Positions 20,831-33,010 of a DNA stretch of 64,000 bases are shown here, one piece after another. Location: the NCBI GenBank assembly GCA_921293015.1, contig OV121098.1, forward strand, positions 15,566,161 to 15,630,160. Direction: 5' to 3'. The stretch is from Phorcus lineatus (Eukaryota; Mollusca; Gastropoda; Trochida; Trochidae). The position numbers and the translations under genes were made by a program. The notes below the pieces were generated by a model. It did no database searches. It was not told the origin of the DNA and saw only the letters and a program-made list of their open reading frames with translations. Each line of letters opens with the position of its first letter. Within the stretch, counting starts at the first letter, position 1.

Positions 20831-21992
20831 TTAAAGCCTTTTTACTTATTACATATACTCATGTCTGAATTTATTTTGTTCATAAGGAAAACTTTCTTTT
20901 AACAACATATCACGTACCATCGACATACCATGCAGAAAACCAGTAAACGGTTATCATAGCATGAAGAAACAGACATTCACCATGTTTTATGTAAATTAAA
21001 TCATTCCTTTAATTGAAAAGGCCTATTACTAGTTTTCCACGTACATCATGCTTGCGTTATAAGTATTCTATTTGTTTTTGAACGCTGACGTGATCACTTT
21101 TATAATGGAATATTCCCTTTTTCGACATACCTTTACGGAAACCAGGATCTCAAAAACTGCTGACAGCACAAAAAAGCAAGGACTACATGTAAGTTGAACC
21201 AGGACGATATTTCAGTGCATTTGCAACTCAGGTATTGATTGGGACAGCCTCTCAATAATTTATACCAAAGTGGGACTACACATACGACGCAACCTCGCCA
21301 TATTGATTAAACGTACTTGGTGAAGCTCGAGAGCAATAAACGTTTTTGAACCTGAGTTAGGGTATGATGACATATATGTGTTATTAGATCGGTCTTTTAA
21401 GATCTTCGTAAATTCGAAACGATCTACATCTAAATGGGGTTCCCACTTTTAGTTCGACGTGTTGTCATGAGAATAGAATATGAAGTTTATAGATTTGGTG
21501 TTTCTGAATTTACACACACTCTATATATGATGATCTGATGCAAATATGTTAGTAGATTAGTGTTTTAAGATCTTTGTAAATTCAACCACAATGCAGCCTA
21601 TACAGTTCAGTAGGATCAACACTTTAAGCGAAATAAAATGTCAAAAGGACGTGTAGAAAATGTAGAATGGTTTTGATGATCCGGAATTTCAGCCACCCTT
21701 CTGCTATTTATCTGATATCACAAGTTCATGTACCGTATGTTAAGTAAATTACATATCTTTGGTTATTTAACTGTCGAATCTTGGCACATTCTACAAACAT
21801 TGGGTTTCCGGATGTACACGGTCTTTCGTACATTAGAACTGCTCTTCAGCTACTTTAATTATACAGGGTATGGTTCATGACCTTTGTATGAGGCTTAAAT
21901 AGAGCTATATATCATTTGACCTGAGTTTATGTTTATCTCTTAAATGCCAAAATAATGACATTTTCTTGTTTTCGATCGTAAATTGAAAACGG

Positions 21993-21993
<1 letters not shown>
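20831..21993. other. Non-coding stretch with a weak internal duplication
   Basis: Phrases around TTTTAAGATCTTCGTAAATTC near 21,396 and TTTTAAGATCTTTGTAAATT near 21,563 suggest an old tandem duplication of about 165 bp. Nothing else was recognised. Confidence 0.4.

Positions 21994-22066
<73 letters not shown>
21994..22066. repeat. (AT)n microsatellite
   Basis: Pure AT dinucleotide run of about 70 bp. Its length in the assembly may be unreliable. Confidence 0.95.
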
Positions 22067-22068
<2 letters not shown>

Positions 22069-22139
22069 GTTAAATGACCTTTTAAGCAATACCAATCTAT
22101 ATTTCTAGTTGTTTCTGCTATAGATAGGTTTCCATATTA

Positions 22140-22335
22140 ACGTTCGAGACATTGACGCGCGTCATTGTCCGGTTTTCGATCATAAATTTCAACCTTTTTC
22201 CTGTTTATTGTCACTATGCTTACCGATAAGCATTCAAATGTAAATTTTCAGAAACAGCCACTACATGTCGATGATATTACACCATTTATTAAGCTTGACA
22301 TATTTTACCCAACAACATACATGTCCGTTTAAATA
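22140..22335 (+). mobile_element. Family D-related fragment
   Basis: It contains CATTGTCCGGTTTTCGATCA, then TTATTGTCACTATGC, CACCATTTATTAAGCTTG and CCAACAACATACATG. These correspond in order to the right half of family D copy 1 (12,868-13,030), with strong divergence. A matching fragment in inverse orientation lies at 22,985-23,110. Confidence 0.55.
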
Positions 22336-22984
22336 AACAGAGTTTCTGTCCAATTGGCGCTAAGAAGACGTTTCGCAAATTGCATTGAATATCAAATGCA
22401 ACAGGAACCAGACTTTAGATGACGAATGAGCAATTGAGACATTTCCAAAACTTTGGTTATGTTTTCCTTGAAATTGAATCCTACATACTTTCATTTACCT
22501 TGTATGATTTCTCATTGGTGTGGGCAGAGAACTTCTCAGAAAATTTAACCCTTCAAATTTAAATGTTCATGGTTGCTTGCTTTCAGGATTCTGTATGTTT
22601 AGTCCGCAATACCGCCATTTGTAACAGAGATTATTGCGGAAAAATTATGTGAGATATGATCTCTCAATTTCTCATTTCCAGTTCTCTTTAATGCCCGGAG
22701 TGAATAGGGCCTATAGCTAACCTTTCTTTTAGTGAAAACTCCTATTTAAATTGGTGTTAGGTTATACACCATCAAGTTAAAACTAACTGTAATATAATAC
22801 GTCAAGTCCATCTAGTTATAATTAGATTGGGTTATATCATACTTCAGAACAACGTATAGGCCGGCCTACTATTATATTGTGACTTTAATAATGGTTGTTG
22901 TTGTTGTTAAAGTCAAATTTCATAAATGGTGTTATTTTATCAAAAAAGTGTTTGTCGTTTTTAAAATCAGTATCTTAGTGGGTA
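22336..22984. other. Non-coding stretch between two inverted family D fragments
   Basis: No gene or RNA gene seen. A (TTG)n-like patch lies at 22,893-22,908. Confidence 0.45.
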
Positions 22985-23110
22985 TTAGTACAATATAGTG
23001 ACAATAAACGGTTTTAAGTCGTAATTTGTGATCGAAAACCGGACAATGGCGCGCCAGCGACTCAAACGTTATTTTGTAAACTAATTTACAGCAGCTTTAA
23101 AGACAAATAT
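22985..23110 (-). mobile_element. Family D-related fragment, inverted
   Basis: Carries GTGACAATAAACGG, then TCGAAAACCGGACAATGGCG and ACTCAAACGTTATTTTG. It is inverted relative to 22,140-22,335 and in the same orientation as the 9,400-9,540 fragment. Confidence 0.6.
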
Positions 23111-23366
23111 TGACTAGTAGTGTATAGTGGGTCTTTTAATTAATATATATGGAAATTGGGGCATTTTAAAACGGACCCATGTGAAATAAAATAATATCTG
23201 GACAATGTCCCATTTTGCCCCGTGCGTTGAATAATATATGGGTTACCATATTTCATAAACTCAATTTTACCCCTCTGTAACCACTTGACTTTGCTCGTGT
23301 GCACCAGTTTAAAGAAGTGTTACACGGAATATTTCATAAACAAGGTAATAAATCTTATTCTGTAAA

Positions 23367-23369
<3 letters not shown>

Positions 23370-23398
<29 letters not shown>
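23370..23398. repeat. Poly-G tract, about 29 G
   Basis: An uninterrupted G run. It could form G-quadruplexes and is a likely site of sequencing or assembly error. Confidence 0.95.
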
Positions 23399-24056
23399 TC
23401 GAAAATTTTCAAACTATCAAAGTAAGTTCAAAGTCTCCGAAAAAATATAAATAGCAAAATATAGAGAATAGTTTATTTAAAAATGTTTAATTTTTCTTCA
23501 CCCTATTCATGCATGTTTAAGTCTATAATTCTATGTTTAGCCAAAAAACCACAAACTATTATGAATATGTGAAAAGGCCATTGACACATGTCAGTTAGAT
23601 TGAATTTGATCTCAGAATTGTTTATCTTTAAAGCCTATTTAAGGTGTTCTGTTTCGTTAAATAAAAAATATAAACTGCTTTTCAATTTAATCTTACGACG
23701 TTCACTTCAGTTAGATGCAGTATTCTGAGATTAACTGTGTGTAAAATGGTCACATGTAGATGTAATGTCTCGATCTTTTTTTGTTTTTATTCTATCAGAA
23801 GTTGATGGAAAAAATAAATGCATGACGTAATCGATATTAGATGACTAACGTTTTCCGCTTTGATTGGGGTCCCGATGCACAAAATTAATTGCATTTCTTG
23901 CAATACTATTATGAACCAAGTTGCTAACAATTCAAATATTTTATTATTTAAAAGAATAACATATTATTCCTCAGAGCAAAATGTTGCATTTCGTTAAGAA
24001 ATGACAATATATGAAAGAACCATGTGCGAACTGTCAAAATCTCAGTTATGATTATG
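23399..24056. other. Non-coding stretch upstream of the CpG-rich segment
   Basis: AT-rich; no element boundary, TATA box or gene recognised. Confidence 0.45.
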
Positions 24057-24127
24057 GGCGCATCACAACTTCCTGTCTCCTCTGCCCGCGAAAGAAAATA
24101 AACCGTATTTCTGTGCTGTGAACCGTT

Positions 24128-24256
24128 ATGTACCAGTCGCCAGCGTTAATGGGATATTGCATGATGAACTCTTGTAACGACTTCTCGCTACAATCATTTC
24201 CCGTAACGGTCCGCTGCACTCTGGAAAGTAGTGCATTCAGCTATCTCACCGCGTAG
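24128..24256 (+). other. Upstream ORF 1, 42 codons
   Basis: ATG at 24,128, with further in-frame ATGs at 24,149, 24,161 and 24,164, ends at TAG 24,254-24,256. It lies in the same frame as the main start at 24,377, and the 40 codons in between contain no stop and no ATG. If the transcript starts upstream of 24,128, this uORF could reduce translation of the main protein. It need not be in the mRNA. Confidence 0.35.
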
Positions 24257-24281
24257 GAATATATCACGCACTCCGTAGTAG

Positions 24282-24311
24282 ATGGGAAGGCTGCGAGTGA
24301 TTATATTGTAA
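24282..24311 (+). other. Upstream ORF 2, 9 codons
   Basis: A short uORF from ATG 24,282 to TAA 24,309-24,311, in a different frame from the main ORF. The start has G at +4 and sits closer to the main start than uORF 1, so it is more likely to be within the mRNA leader. Confidence 0.35.
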
Positions 24312-24376
24312 CTGAGAAGGAACTAGCTACCGAAGTGAGCTTGTTTGATCGTCTTGGAGGAGAGACAGTGTCCAAA

Positions 24377-24431
24377 ATGGATTTATCATTTTCACGTTAT
24401 GTGTTCTTGCTGCTGCTCGTAGGATGTAGCT
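24377..24431 (+). CDS. First coding exon: signal peptide of an unidentified secreted or membrane protein
   Basis: Starts at ATG 24,377 in a strong context (A at -3, G at +4: AAAATGG). It is the first ATG in this frame after the TAG at 24,254. It reads MDLSFSRYVFLLLLVGCS: a short n-region with one arginine, an 8-10 residue hydrophobic core (YVFLLLLVG) and small residues (GCS) suited to signal peptidase. The exon stops after one base of codon 19 at a consensus donor, GTGAGT (24,432-24,437), so the intron is phase 1. A separate signal-peptide exon followed by a phase-1 intron is common in genes built from extracellular modules such as Ig, FN3, EGF or LDLa domains. The product should be secreted or a type I membrane protein, but the mature part lies outside what I can find and no family can be named. 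The CpG-rich leader immediately upstream supports a real promoter. Confidence 0.72.
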
Positions 24432-25149
24432 GTGAGTATCATGGTTAAATATGTGTGTGTGCAGATTTTCGGATGCTCAGCATCGAAAGATCGGCGCTAT
24501 TCAAATGATGAGCCCAGGTATAGCGCGAAACTGTCACGTTTTCTTGTGTTTTGTGTTTCTTTAGCAAATTCGTGACAGGATTACCGTTCCAGAGCATGGC
24601 CCACACGGATTAGGGCCCGTTGGAAGCACTGTCCTAGAAAATTCCTCCCGGAATGACGAAAAATATCAATTATGTTGATCTATTATGTTCATGAGCATGG
24701 TTTCTGCATCGCGTACCGGCGACAGTTCTAAACTGACTCATCAGTGCTTGTGCTGGGCTTGTGGAGCTAAGGCTATGCATTATGTTCTTTATTCATGTAC
24801 ACACAATGAGTAATACACACTTATATAAATCGTCTACATTTTACACTCTATTGTTTAACAGAAGCAAAATTTCGAATTCAGGCTTCTTCAGACACCCATG
24901 AGGTCATGACAGACATTTCTTGGAGCGAGGCCTTAGGGTAGCAACATCTAATCGTTGATTTCAATTCTATTGATTTCTATGCAGTTAATGATATGCATGG
25001 GATAAAGAAATAATTGATTATTAGTACATGATGGAAATTTTTAATTATTAATTTTATCAAGTCGTTGAATTAAGCCCTTCTATTTGGTCAATAATCTTTC
25101 ATTTGCAAAAATTGAAAAACATGAACATCGTTTTAATTTGAATGATAAA

Positions 25150-25285
25150 CAAAGTTGGCCCTAGGGCAAATCTTAACAAGCAAGTGGATTGTTTACAGAC
25201 CTGCTTCATCTCATTAACGCCACTGAGCATCTTGAGGTGGATATTAGGCGCTTTACAAATGCATTATTATTATTATTATCTCGTT
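25150..25285 (+). mobile_element. 5'-truncated SINE/LINE 3' end with (ATT)n tail
   Basis: It ends in TTAGGCGCTTTACAAATGC followed by five ATT units. This kind of 3' terminus (a GCGCT box, short spacer, then ATT repeats) is typical of SINEs that share a tail with a LINE partner. The 5' head is missing or too diverged to see. Confidence 0.55.
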
Positions 25286-27122
25286 ATGTAAATCTTGTTT
25301 CATCGTTGATTGAAGCAGTGCTCATCACTGAATTGTGTTTAGCTCTATTTTGTAGTTATTACACATGTATTTACATCAGATGAGACAATTTATCGATGAT
25401 AAAGCTTACTGTTGAATGTTGCACCCTCATTCTGAAATTAATCTTGTGTGAAACCAACTTGAACTTTTGATTGTGAATATCTTTCAAAATTTTTGTACCT
25501 CAAAGCTAGTAAACACAATATACAAACCACATTTCATGTTGAATGATTCCTTCACAAATGAACCCCAGTTGCTTCATGGCCATTAATTTAAGCTGTAAAA
25601 GCCTTTCTCCTAACTACTGTTAAAAAAACAACTATGTGAAAATCGACATGTTTGCATTCTGAATTAAGCCCCTCTGTGTTAGAATGGGTGGTGTTTAAAG
25701 GACAGTATATTTTGCCTTTAGAGAAAGATGGGGAGGGTTAATATCCTACAAGAAGCTTGCTGTAAAAAAAAAGAACTTATGCCTTTTGTTTGCTTTTGCA
25801 ATTGCTGTAACTGTAATGCCAAGAATTTTTACTATTTAGCAGAAGATTCATCAAGGCTCTGCACATGTTTAATAACTGAAATATTGTTCAAAAAACATAA
25901 CTCACTCAAAGGAGACTTTCACCACATTGTACAGCCAGTAGGCTTTCCAGGGTTTCTCCTTGCATATTCAATTGTCAGAATTAACTTTTAATTAAAATTT
26001 ATTTACCAGACAGCTGATACTGTAACATTGTAATATTTTCTATGTATAATATATTGTGTGAGGGGATCTAAACAGTAAATGAAATCCTGGATTTGTTATC
26101 AACTTATCATTTCTTCAACAGCAGTGATACTGTCCCTTGTTGTTTCGAGCTATATTCTGAAATCTTATCAAATGCAGCTGCTATTGCTTCAACAAGGATG
26201 TGACTGTAAAGAGATGAATGATATTTTCTTATCATAATTTAGCCAAATAGAGAATGTGAGACCTCTGATGAAGATAACTGCTTTATATTGAGTGCATGTA
26301 TGAATATGATACGCTGAATTTCACTTATTACAATGTTCTGTTTCAAATCTATATATGTATGTATGTATATATATATGATGTTGTAAAGATTTGTCATTTG
26401 AGGTTCATTGCTGTCATGCTTTGATGTACTGACATTTTAGATTTGACAAAAAGACATAATCTTCAAGTTAAGATTAGCATCAGTTTGACATATTCCATTC
26501 AGCTGTCACTTGTTTGGCATCTTCCATATCAGTTTATGCATTAGGTGTTAATCCCATCCTTTAAACATGAAATTGGTAGATTTTAAGACTTAAATCTTGT
26601 TCATGAACTTTGAATGGTTGTGAAGACCATATTGATGGCTCCTATTTTAACAGTCATGGAGTAGGAATATTTTGTCTCTATCTGCTCAAAGCAATGACCT
26701 TGTTTACTGTTTACCGTTGATTGATGTTATCTAAACAGAAATTTCAAATAATTGTGTAGTTATTGGCTGTTAAAGATACAACTCGCTTCTGTCAGTGTAT
26801 GTTCTTTGTTTCTGTTACCAAGTGATCCCTTCTTAGGCAATGGCATAAAAATCCTTTTTGAAACTTAGCATCTAGAGGATTAAGAAATCTTGTACCCCAA
26901 AAAGGTTTCCATTCTTCATCACCCACATTTCATGCATGTCCATTCAAGATTTCAGTTATGGAGACAGAACTTTAGTTAAGGTGTATAGACATGTCTTTTT
27001 ATCTTCAAAGCTTTCAAGATAATTCTTCTGTGGTTGGCAGTGCAATATCCATTCAGATTTTAAAAGTGTGAGGCAAAAGAACTAAAACATTTAGAACAAG
27101 ACTGACTAAAATTCAAAGAGGA
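25286..27122. other. Intronic non-coding stretch, nothing recognised
   Basis: Holds a short TATG/TA run near 26,352-26,377. An 87-codon frame at 25,728-25,991 is cysteine-rich at one end but has no splice framing or recognisable domain. Confidence 0.45.
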
Positions 27123-27272
27123 GAGACAACTTTGACAGTGGGACATTTCCAGGGTTTTCAGGCATTTATGAAATTTGGAATTTGCCATTCACCTGTGTTT
27201 GTGGTAAAATATCTCTTTTTAATGGGCCATTTTGTCAATGGACAAAATGGACATTACCTTTCTAAAGCCCTC
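27123..27272 (+). mobile_element. hAT-like MITE family H, copy 1
   Basis: Aligns in order with the other family H copies (AGTGGGACATTT, GGGTTTTCAGGCATTT, AATTTGCCATTC, AATGGGCCATTTTGTC, ACCTTTCTAAAGCCCTC). Both termini have diverged from the CAGGGATTGGG consensus, so it is one of the older copies. Confidence 0.65.
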
Positions 27273-27690
27273 ATGTTTTAAATTTGATGTGTGGAATTTC
27301 TGGCAAAAATTTAATCCTCGCTATACAGATTTTCTGGTTCTGTAAATTTTTAATATATGTATGATCAATACTCTCATCATATTCAGGAACATGGAAGAAA
27401 GCTGCATGAGTCACAGATCCTGATAAGATTTTCCAAGAGATATGGTCTTGAATTCATTAAAATTTCATGATTACTTCAGAGGAGGTTCTTTTGTTTGCAG
27501 TACAGCGGTAATATTTGGAGGTTTTCATTCGGGCAGTTTTTATGTTACTAATCACATTTGTGTTAGATTCAGTGTTGGGTCAGTAATTGAAATGTTATGA
27601 TTACTCATTTGAATTTGTTACTTTTGAAATAATTAACTTTATTTCAGTAATATTAGTATGGGATGTACATTTTGAACTCATTCTTAAATA

Positions 27691-27869
27691 TGGGTTTGGA
27701 ATGGGTAGGGGCAATTGGTCTATTTGTATATTGGAATGAAAAAACAGCCCGCTGAAATTAGAAAACTTACTATAATACTATTGCTAAACAGGAAAGGTAC
27801 ATGAAAAATTCCTGAAATGACAAAAAGCCTTAACATTCCCCATTCTCAAATGTGTCTTTCCCAAACTCC
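27691..27869 (-). mobile_element. hAT-like MITE family H, copy 2
   Basis: Inverted copy with strong divergence. Recognisable blocks are GGAATGGGTAGGGGCAATTGG, GAATGAAAAAACAGCCC, GAAATTAGAAAACTTAC, CTATTGCTAAACAGG and GTGTCTTTCCCAAACTCC. Confidence 0.6.
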
Positions 27870-30852
27870 GAGTCTTTTGCAGTTTATTTTTCAGGAGGGT
27901 TTTAACACAATCCGATAAATTGGTAACTCATGAGTATGATTTTTAATTCCAACCACTTTATTTCAATTATAATATGTATTATTTTGTACATTACACACAG
28001 ATCTCTACAAGACTTGACAGTATTGCTTCTGACAGTTCATGTTCAAGCCCTTTCCACAGTTGTGACACTTTTAATATTTCTCAAATTGATTGAACCTAAT
28101 TACTTTGTTTCATTGACCTCGAATGACCTAGAATTGTTTTATTGATTAATGATAACAATCCCTTGTCTCCAGTCCAGTTTTTCACCATGAACATGAAAGT
28201 GATGAGGGACGCCTGCCTAACCGTCATTTGGTACCCGGGATAATACTGGCTTTCAGCTATGACTAATGGCCTATTGTTAAATCCTCAACAATGGCGGCCT
28301 TTCACAAAGTATCAGTAGCAGAAATGAGTCAAAATGCTGATCTGAATCATGGAGTTTATCATTTCTCTGTTTATTTTTGGATTGAAAATTAATATGATTC
28401 TGGCAGTTATGGTGGTGGTCTCTTTTAGATTTGTAGATATGACAGGTCTGTGAATTGAATTTCTTATTTATGATGACATGTTGCTAATAAGGGTTATTGT
28501 TAGGTTCACGGCAATGTTTATTGTTCTTCCCAGGATTGTTAAAAGGCATAAAATAAATAAGCGGTCATTGTTCATTTTTAAGGTTGATAGTGGATTTTGA
28601 ATTTTGAAAGTTTATGTTTTCATGTAAGAGTTTATTGTTGCTATATTTCACAGAAACGTTTCACTTGTATTGAAATGAACTCTAGTTTCAGTTTCAGTTC
28701 GACATGGAATTTCCTAATCTGTCCTGAATATGTACTTAAATGTTTGAATTTTATTACCAATTAAAATGTTGTCGGTTGACAATATATGCAATAAGTTGTT
28801 AAAGTATCATTCCTAAGTGTAAGGGCAAGTTTAAAAGGTTACAAAAACACCGCTTGTGTAATGTGGGATTTAAATTCAGTTGGAAATAAGAGTCCATAGT
28901 CCAATATGTCTTTCTCTGGTGTGGTTGAGTATTTTTTAAGTTGATGATTGGAAAAGTTCAACGATTAACATAGTCAAGAACTGAGAATATCAAGGTTTGA
29001 AATTCCAAAAGTTCATGGAATTTAGTATTCTTACATATTAAATAAGGAAATAAAATTTAGAGAGTCATAAGACGAAATTATGTACTTGAATTACAAAATG
29101 CTATGAAAGTGAAATGGGGAAACAGATTTAACAGACATATACTTTCACGTATTTTTGTGTCAAATCCCAAGTAAGATACTTAAAAGTAAAACTTAAACAT
29201 TCTAATATTTATGTTGTCAATGATTATGACAAAACTAGGTTCAAGAGGACAATTTAATGAATTCATCCGATTTAAGAAATTAGTATTGGGAATTACTTAA
29301 AAAATATAGTTTAATTTTTAATACAATAATGATCAATACGAGAAGATTGTACCACAACTCTGATAAATATATGATATTGAGTAGAGAATTAAAATAAAAA
29401 TTTACATTTGTCCAGTCGGAGTACCAAAGTGTGTCCACCAGATAGTTACACTAGTTGACAGGTTGGCAGTGAAAGCTGGAGAGGTTTGACAATAACCTTT
29501 GTCTGTATTGTCTCCTGGCCATCGCATTATAACAATGGTGTTGGCAGAGGTGGTATTATCTCACTGCTGTCGATTCGGGACATGATCCGGTTTCCTCTCT
29601 TAAGCTTTGTCTGCTAGGCAGTGGTAGCCTCTGGAATCCGGGTAGAACCTGAGTCTGTGTAGTCCCTTGTCGAGATGCTACTTGAGTCATAGGACAAGCA
29701 AAACTGCCAATTTCACAGCCTTGAGAACTTGGTAGAATCTTAAGTTTTCCCTTATCAAGAAAATGCTAACGAGGATCTACAACTTCACTGAGGAAAATAC
29801 CCCTGAACTATGCATCTAGAACTTGGAAAATTTGGAAAGGACCATATAGATTTAAGCTGTTGATCTCAGGGATTCAAAGGTTTTTTTGTAGTACTATTTT
29901 CTTACTTATTGACGGACTCAATTCAACTTGCTTGTCAAAAGAACATGTGTTAGAAAGTCCTCAAACAGTTTTCAAACAGGTGTCATGGATATGGGCGAAT
30001 AGATGCCTATCCTTAAGTTTTTTATTTGAAAATTGTGATTAAAAAGTTGGTCTAAAATTTTAACTTAATAAAAACGAAATTATTGTCAAATCGGGAGGCA
30101 CCTGCAAGTCCAAGAACAATTACGGCAAATGTCACTTTGTAAACTTGTCCATTTCCAACAAAAAGAGCCAAAGCAATAAGAGTTGTCACGCTCCTTGTCA
30201 GGCAGTTTGTAATTTTGTTGTCAGTTTCAATTCAAAGTACTTTTAAGGTGTTTAGGTTTGAGTTGAGAGGTCGCCTCCCGTTGACCTCCTATGTACACAT
30301 AACATGTCGTTTGCCATCAATACAGACATGAATCTACAGCAAATATCGCTGTTTGAAGAGGGAGGGACTCCCAACATGCTACAGGTCGTGTGTTTGCTTT
30401 CTTTAGGGACCTGCCACCTGAGATTTGATTGAAAACATTTAATCAGATTTGAAATTTGAAATTGTAAAAACTTGCCAGTTTTAACTGAGGTAGTCCTGCA
30501 CCCTGACATTTAAATTGTAACCTTTAATATTCAACAAAGACACATTTCATGGCATGTTAAATTTTTTTAACATAAAATAAAATACATGTTGCATATTCAA
30601 TAAAACGTTAAGTTTTCTACACCTAAATATTGGACAACATATTATATACACATATATGTCAACTTATATATTGTAATGTGCGGTATGTTTTTGGGATTGA
30701 GGTCATTATTATGATCATAGTGATTCATAAGTTAATAAGAAATAAGTTAAATAAGTAATGGTGATCTCCTCTTTCCGACTGAAAAATTTCTTGCCTTTTA
30801 CTGGAAATGTGTATTTCACTAATCTTTCCAATATTCAATTTCAGTATTAACC
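27870..30852. other. Intronic non-coding stretch, nothing recognised
   Basis: Less AT-rich patches at 28.17-28.35 kb and 29.41-29.72 kb have no extended frames. They could be conserved non-coding sequence, but that needs comparison with related genomes. An 85-codon minus frame at 30,252-30,509 is unrecognised. Confidence 0.4.
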
Positions 30853-31027
30853 CAGGGATTAGGAAAGGTAGGGTCCATTGGCAATTTTGCACATTGTATG
30901 AAAAAATGGCCCATAAGATTTATATGTTTTACCATTGCTACAAAGGGGAGTGGCCCATTCAAAGTACTGATACAGACTTTAAACCCTTGTAATGGCCCAT
31001 TGTCAAAGGTGTCCTTCCCAATCCCTG
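30853..31027 (-). mobile_element. hAT-like MITE family H, copy 3
   Basis: Full-length inverted copy, starting CAGGGATTAGGAAAGGTAGG and ending CTTCCCAATCCCTG. Flanks are ATTAACC (left) and ATTGACC (right), a 7-bp target duplication with one mismatch. Confidence 0.85.
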
Positions 31028-32685
31028 ATTGACCTATTATCTATTTGTTAACACCATTATAAGTGTACACCTGAAAGTATGTTAACAAGATATATTTGTG
31101 CCTGTAGAATTGTATAAGAATGTGTATTGCATTTCTGAGCATGTAATATGACCAATGTTATCTGCCAATTCTATCTTTACTGTCCCAGTGAGTTGCTAAT
31201 TAGATCAATTATTGGCTGATAAGTGATAACCAGCAGGGGGTCCCTGACATACTGAACAGTGAGGTCAGTCTTGACCAGTGCTTGTTACCGGAATACTGGC
31301 CGGAAAGGCATTCAGGAAATCAGGTGTGAAAGCAGCAATTCTAGTAAATTGTTTGCTAATAGACACCAAAATTTATTGATATTCACAGGAGGAATCATTA
31401 CATGTTTCTCAGGAAATTGCACATTCGTCATTTGTAAATAGTGTGAATGGAGTTAACAGAGCGTTTTCTTTTCTACATGTAATAGCATGAAAATCAAGTG
31501 CTGTAGATATAGGAAATTTTCTCAATAACACAGTAACAACTCAATTCTTGACAAGGCTTTAATTGAAGATTCATGAATGATGATAAAATTTCTCTACAAG
31601 ATTTGGAATGAGGTAAATTCCCAGAATGATTTGTTAAGCTTGTGTGAGGTAAATAAAAAGCAACATTAAAAATTTAGCGCTTAATTGCCTTCTGTTCCAA
31701 TTTGATAAGTAATTTTCAATAGGGAAACACAATGGCTTGTCTTTTTTCGGTTCACAAGTTTGTATAGCGGAGGGTCTACGTCATTAACCCCGTTGGTGCA
31801 GATTGCTCATGAGAATTCCTTCCCCACTCTTGTTCCTTTTGTCTGCAGACATAATTTGTCACCTTTGACCCCATGTGAACAAATTCCTCCCATCCCTGTC
31901 TGCTATACATAGACTAGAAGATACATGCAGATTTTGTTTAACATTCTTCTTTCATGACCCATGTCATCAGACTTTGTTTATGTCTGAAGTGAACTTATAC
32001 CAAACATTCATTTTATTTTATCTTTTTATCTCGCTCTTGAGAAAATCAAATTGGAAAATAAAAAAATCCATGTATGAATATTGGGCTGGGGATAGTACAG
32101 GTAAGAGTGGTATTTGCTTATCAACATAGTTTTTGAAAATGTGTATTGAAATGATTTTCTTTATCATGATTTCAAGTAGATGATAACAGTTATAAGCAAT
32201 TCATTCACAGAATTCCTATCATGTTCCTCATTTACTTGGTGGGGCTCAACTAACAACCCTCTCAGTCTGTGTCTCCACACATTACATGCACAGCTTAGTA
32301 CTAATGATTATGTTTTAGAGAATGTTACATATCAAAAACATTTCAGAAATATATAAATTCTTCACTTGGCATGGCAAGTAACTTATCCTGGAAATCCAAG
32401 CGTAACCCCTTCAACCCATTCTGAGCAGTTAAGACTAGACAGAAATTGCTTGGTACCGTTCAACCCCCACAAACTCGCCCCCAGAACAGGGTTAGCTAAC
32501 AATGTATATCTGACACATCTAATTAGTGCGGTTAGCTCGTCAGCTAATCATCTGAAGGGGCAGTTCATTAGATCTGTTGTGTAAGTGCATCTCTCTTGTT
32601 GCTAGACAGGAAACATGTGTTATCAATTCTGAAACGTAATTAAAAAAACATTTCGAAGCAGCCCAGTCACATGCTGGTAAGAAGA
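31028..32685. other. Intronic non-coding stretch, nothing recognised
   Basis: A 72-codon plus frame at 32,366-32,584 is proline- and serine-rich but lacks splice framing. No repeat boundaries recognised. Confidence 0.4.
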
Positions 32686-33010
32686 ATTGAGAGGGGGGGA
32701 GGAGGGGGGGAGGAGATTTATTCATAATGAAGACCCACAGGGTCGAGGTAGGTTGGTCAGATAGAGTTGTGAGGAAGTGTCTTGAGGGAGGTATGTCTGG
32801 AATAGTGTGAGGGTTATAGTTGTAGGGTGGGAGAATTAAGTTTGAGAGATGGAAGAAGCAGTACGCCAGCTTCTCCGGGAAGACGGAGTGGGGGGGCATA
32901 GCGGGAGCAGAAGGTTTGAAGAATTATGTCTCTAGAGGGGAAGAGACTGCATCCACGTGCCAGCACCAGAGCATGGAACATTTGGAGGCCGTTAAAAGCA
33001 TGTGGCATGA
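32686..33010 (-). other. Purine-rich, GC-raised segment with long overlapping minus-strand frames
   Basis: The plus strand is strongly purine-biased (GGGGGGGAGGAGGGGGGG near 32,693). Two minus-strand frames overlap: 119 codons at 32,540-32,899 and 64 codons at 32,814-33,008. The purine bias alone depletes stops on the complementary strand. The segment differs in base composition from its neighbours and may be an inserted sequence or part of a transposon; I recognise no domain. Confidence 0.3.

Larger units (their letters stand above)
24057..24376 (+). promoter_or_regulatory. CpG-rich promoter-proximal and 5' leader region
   Basis: About 20 CpG dinucleotides occur between 24,057 and 24,425 (for example CCCGCG, GTCGCCAGCG, CCCGTAACGGTCCG and CACCGCG), far denser than in the surrounding AT-rich DNA. 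The segment ends directly at the signal-peptide exon. No TATAAA box is visible, which fits a CpG-type promoter. The transcription start cannot be placed from sequence alone, so part of this is 5' leader and part promoter. Confidence 0.5.

Noticed and set aside
24257-24376. Longer first exon using the open frame upstream of ATG 24,377
   Set aside because: The frame is open from 24,257 but contains no ATG before 24,377, and the signal peptide fits the 24,377 start.
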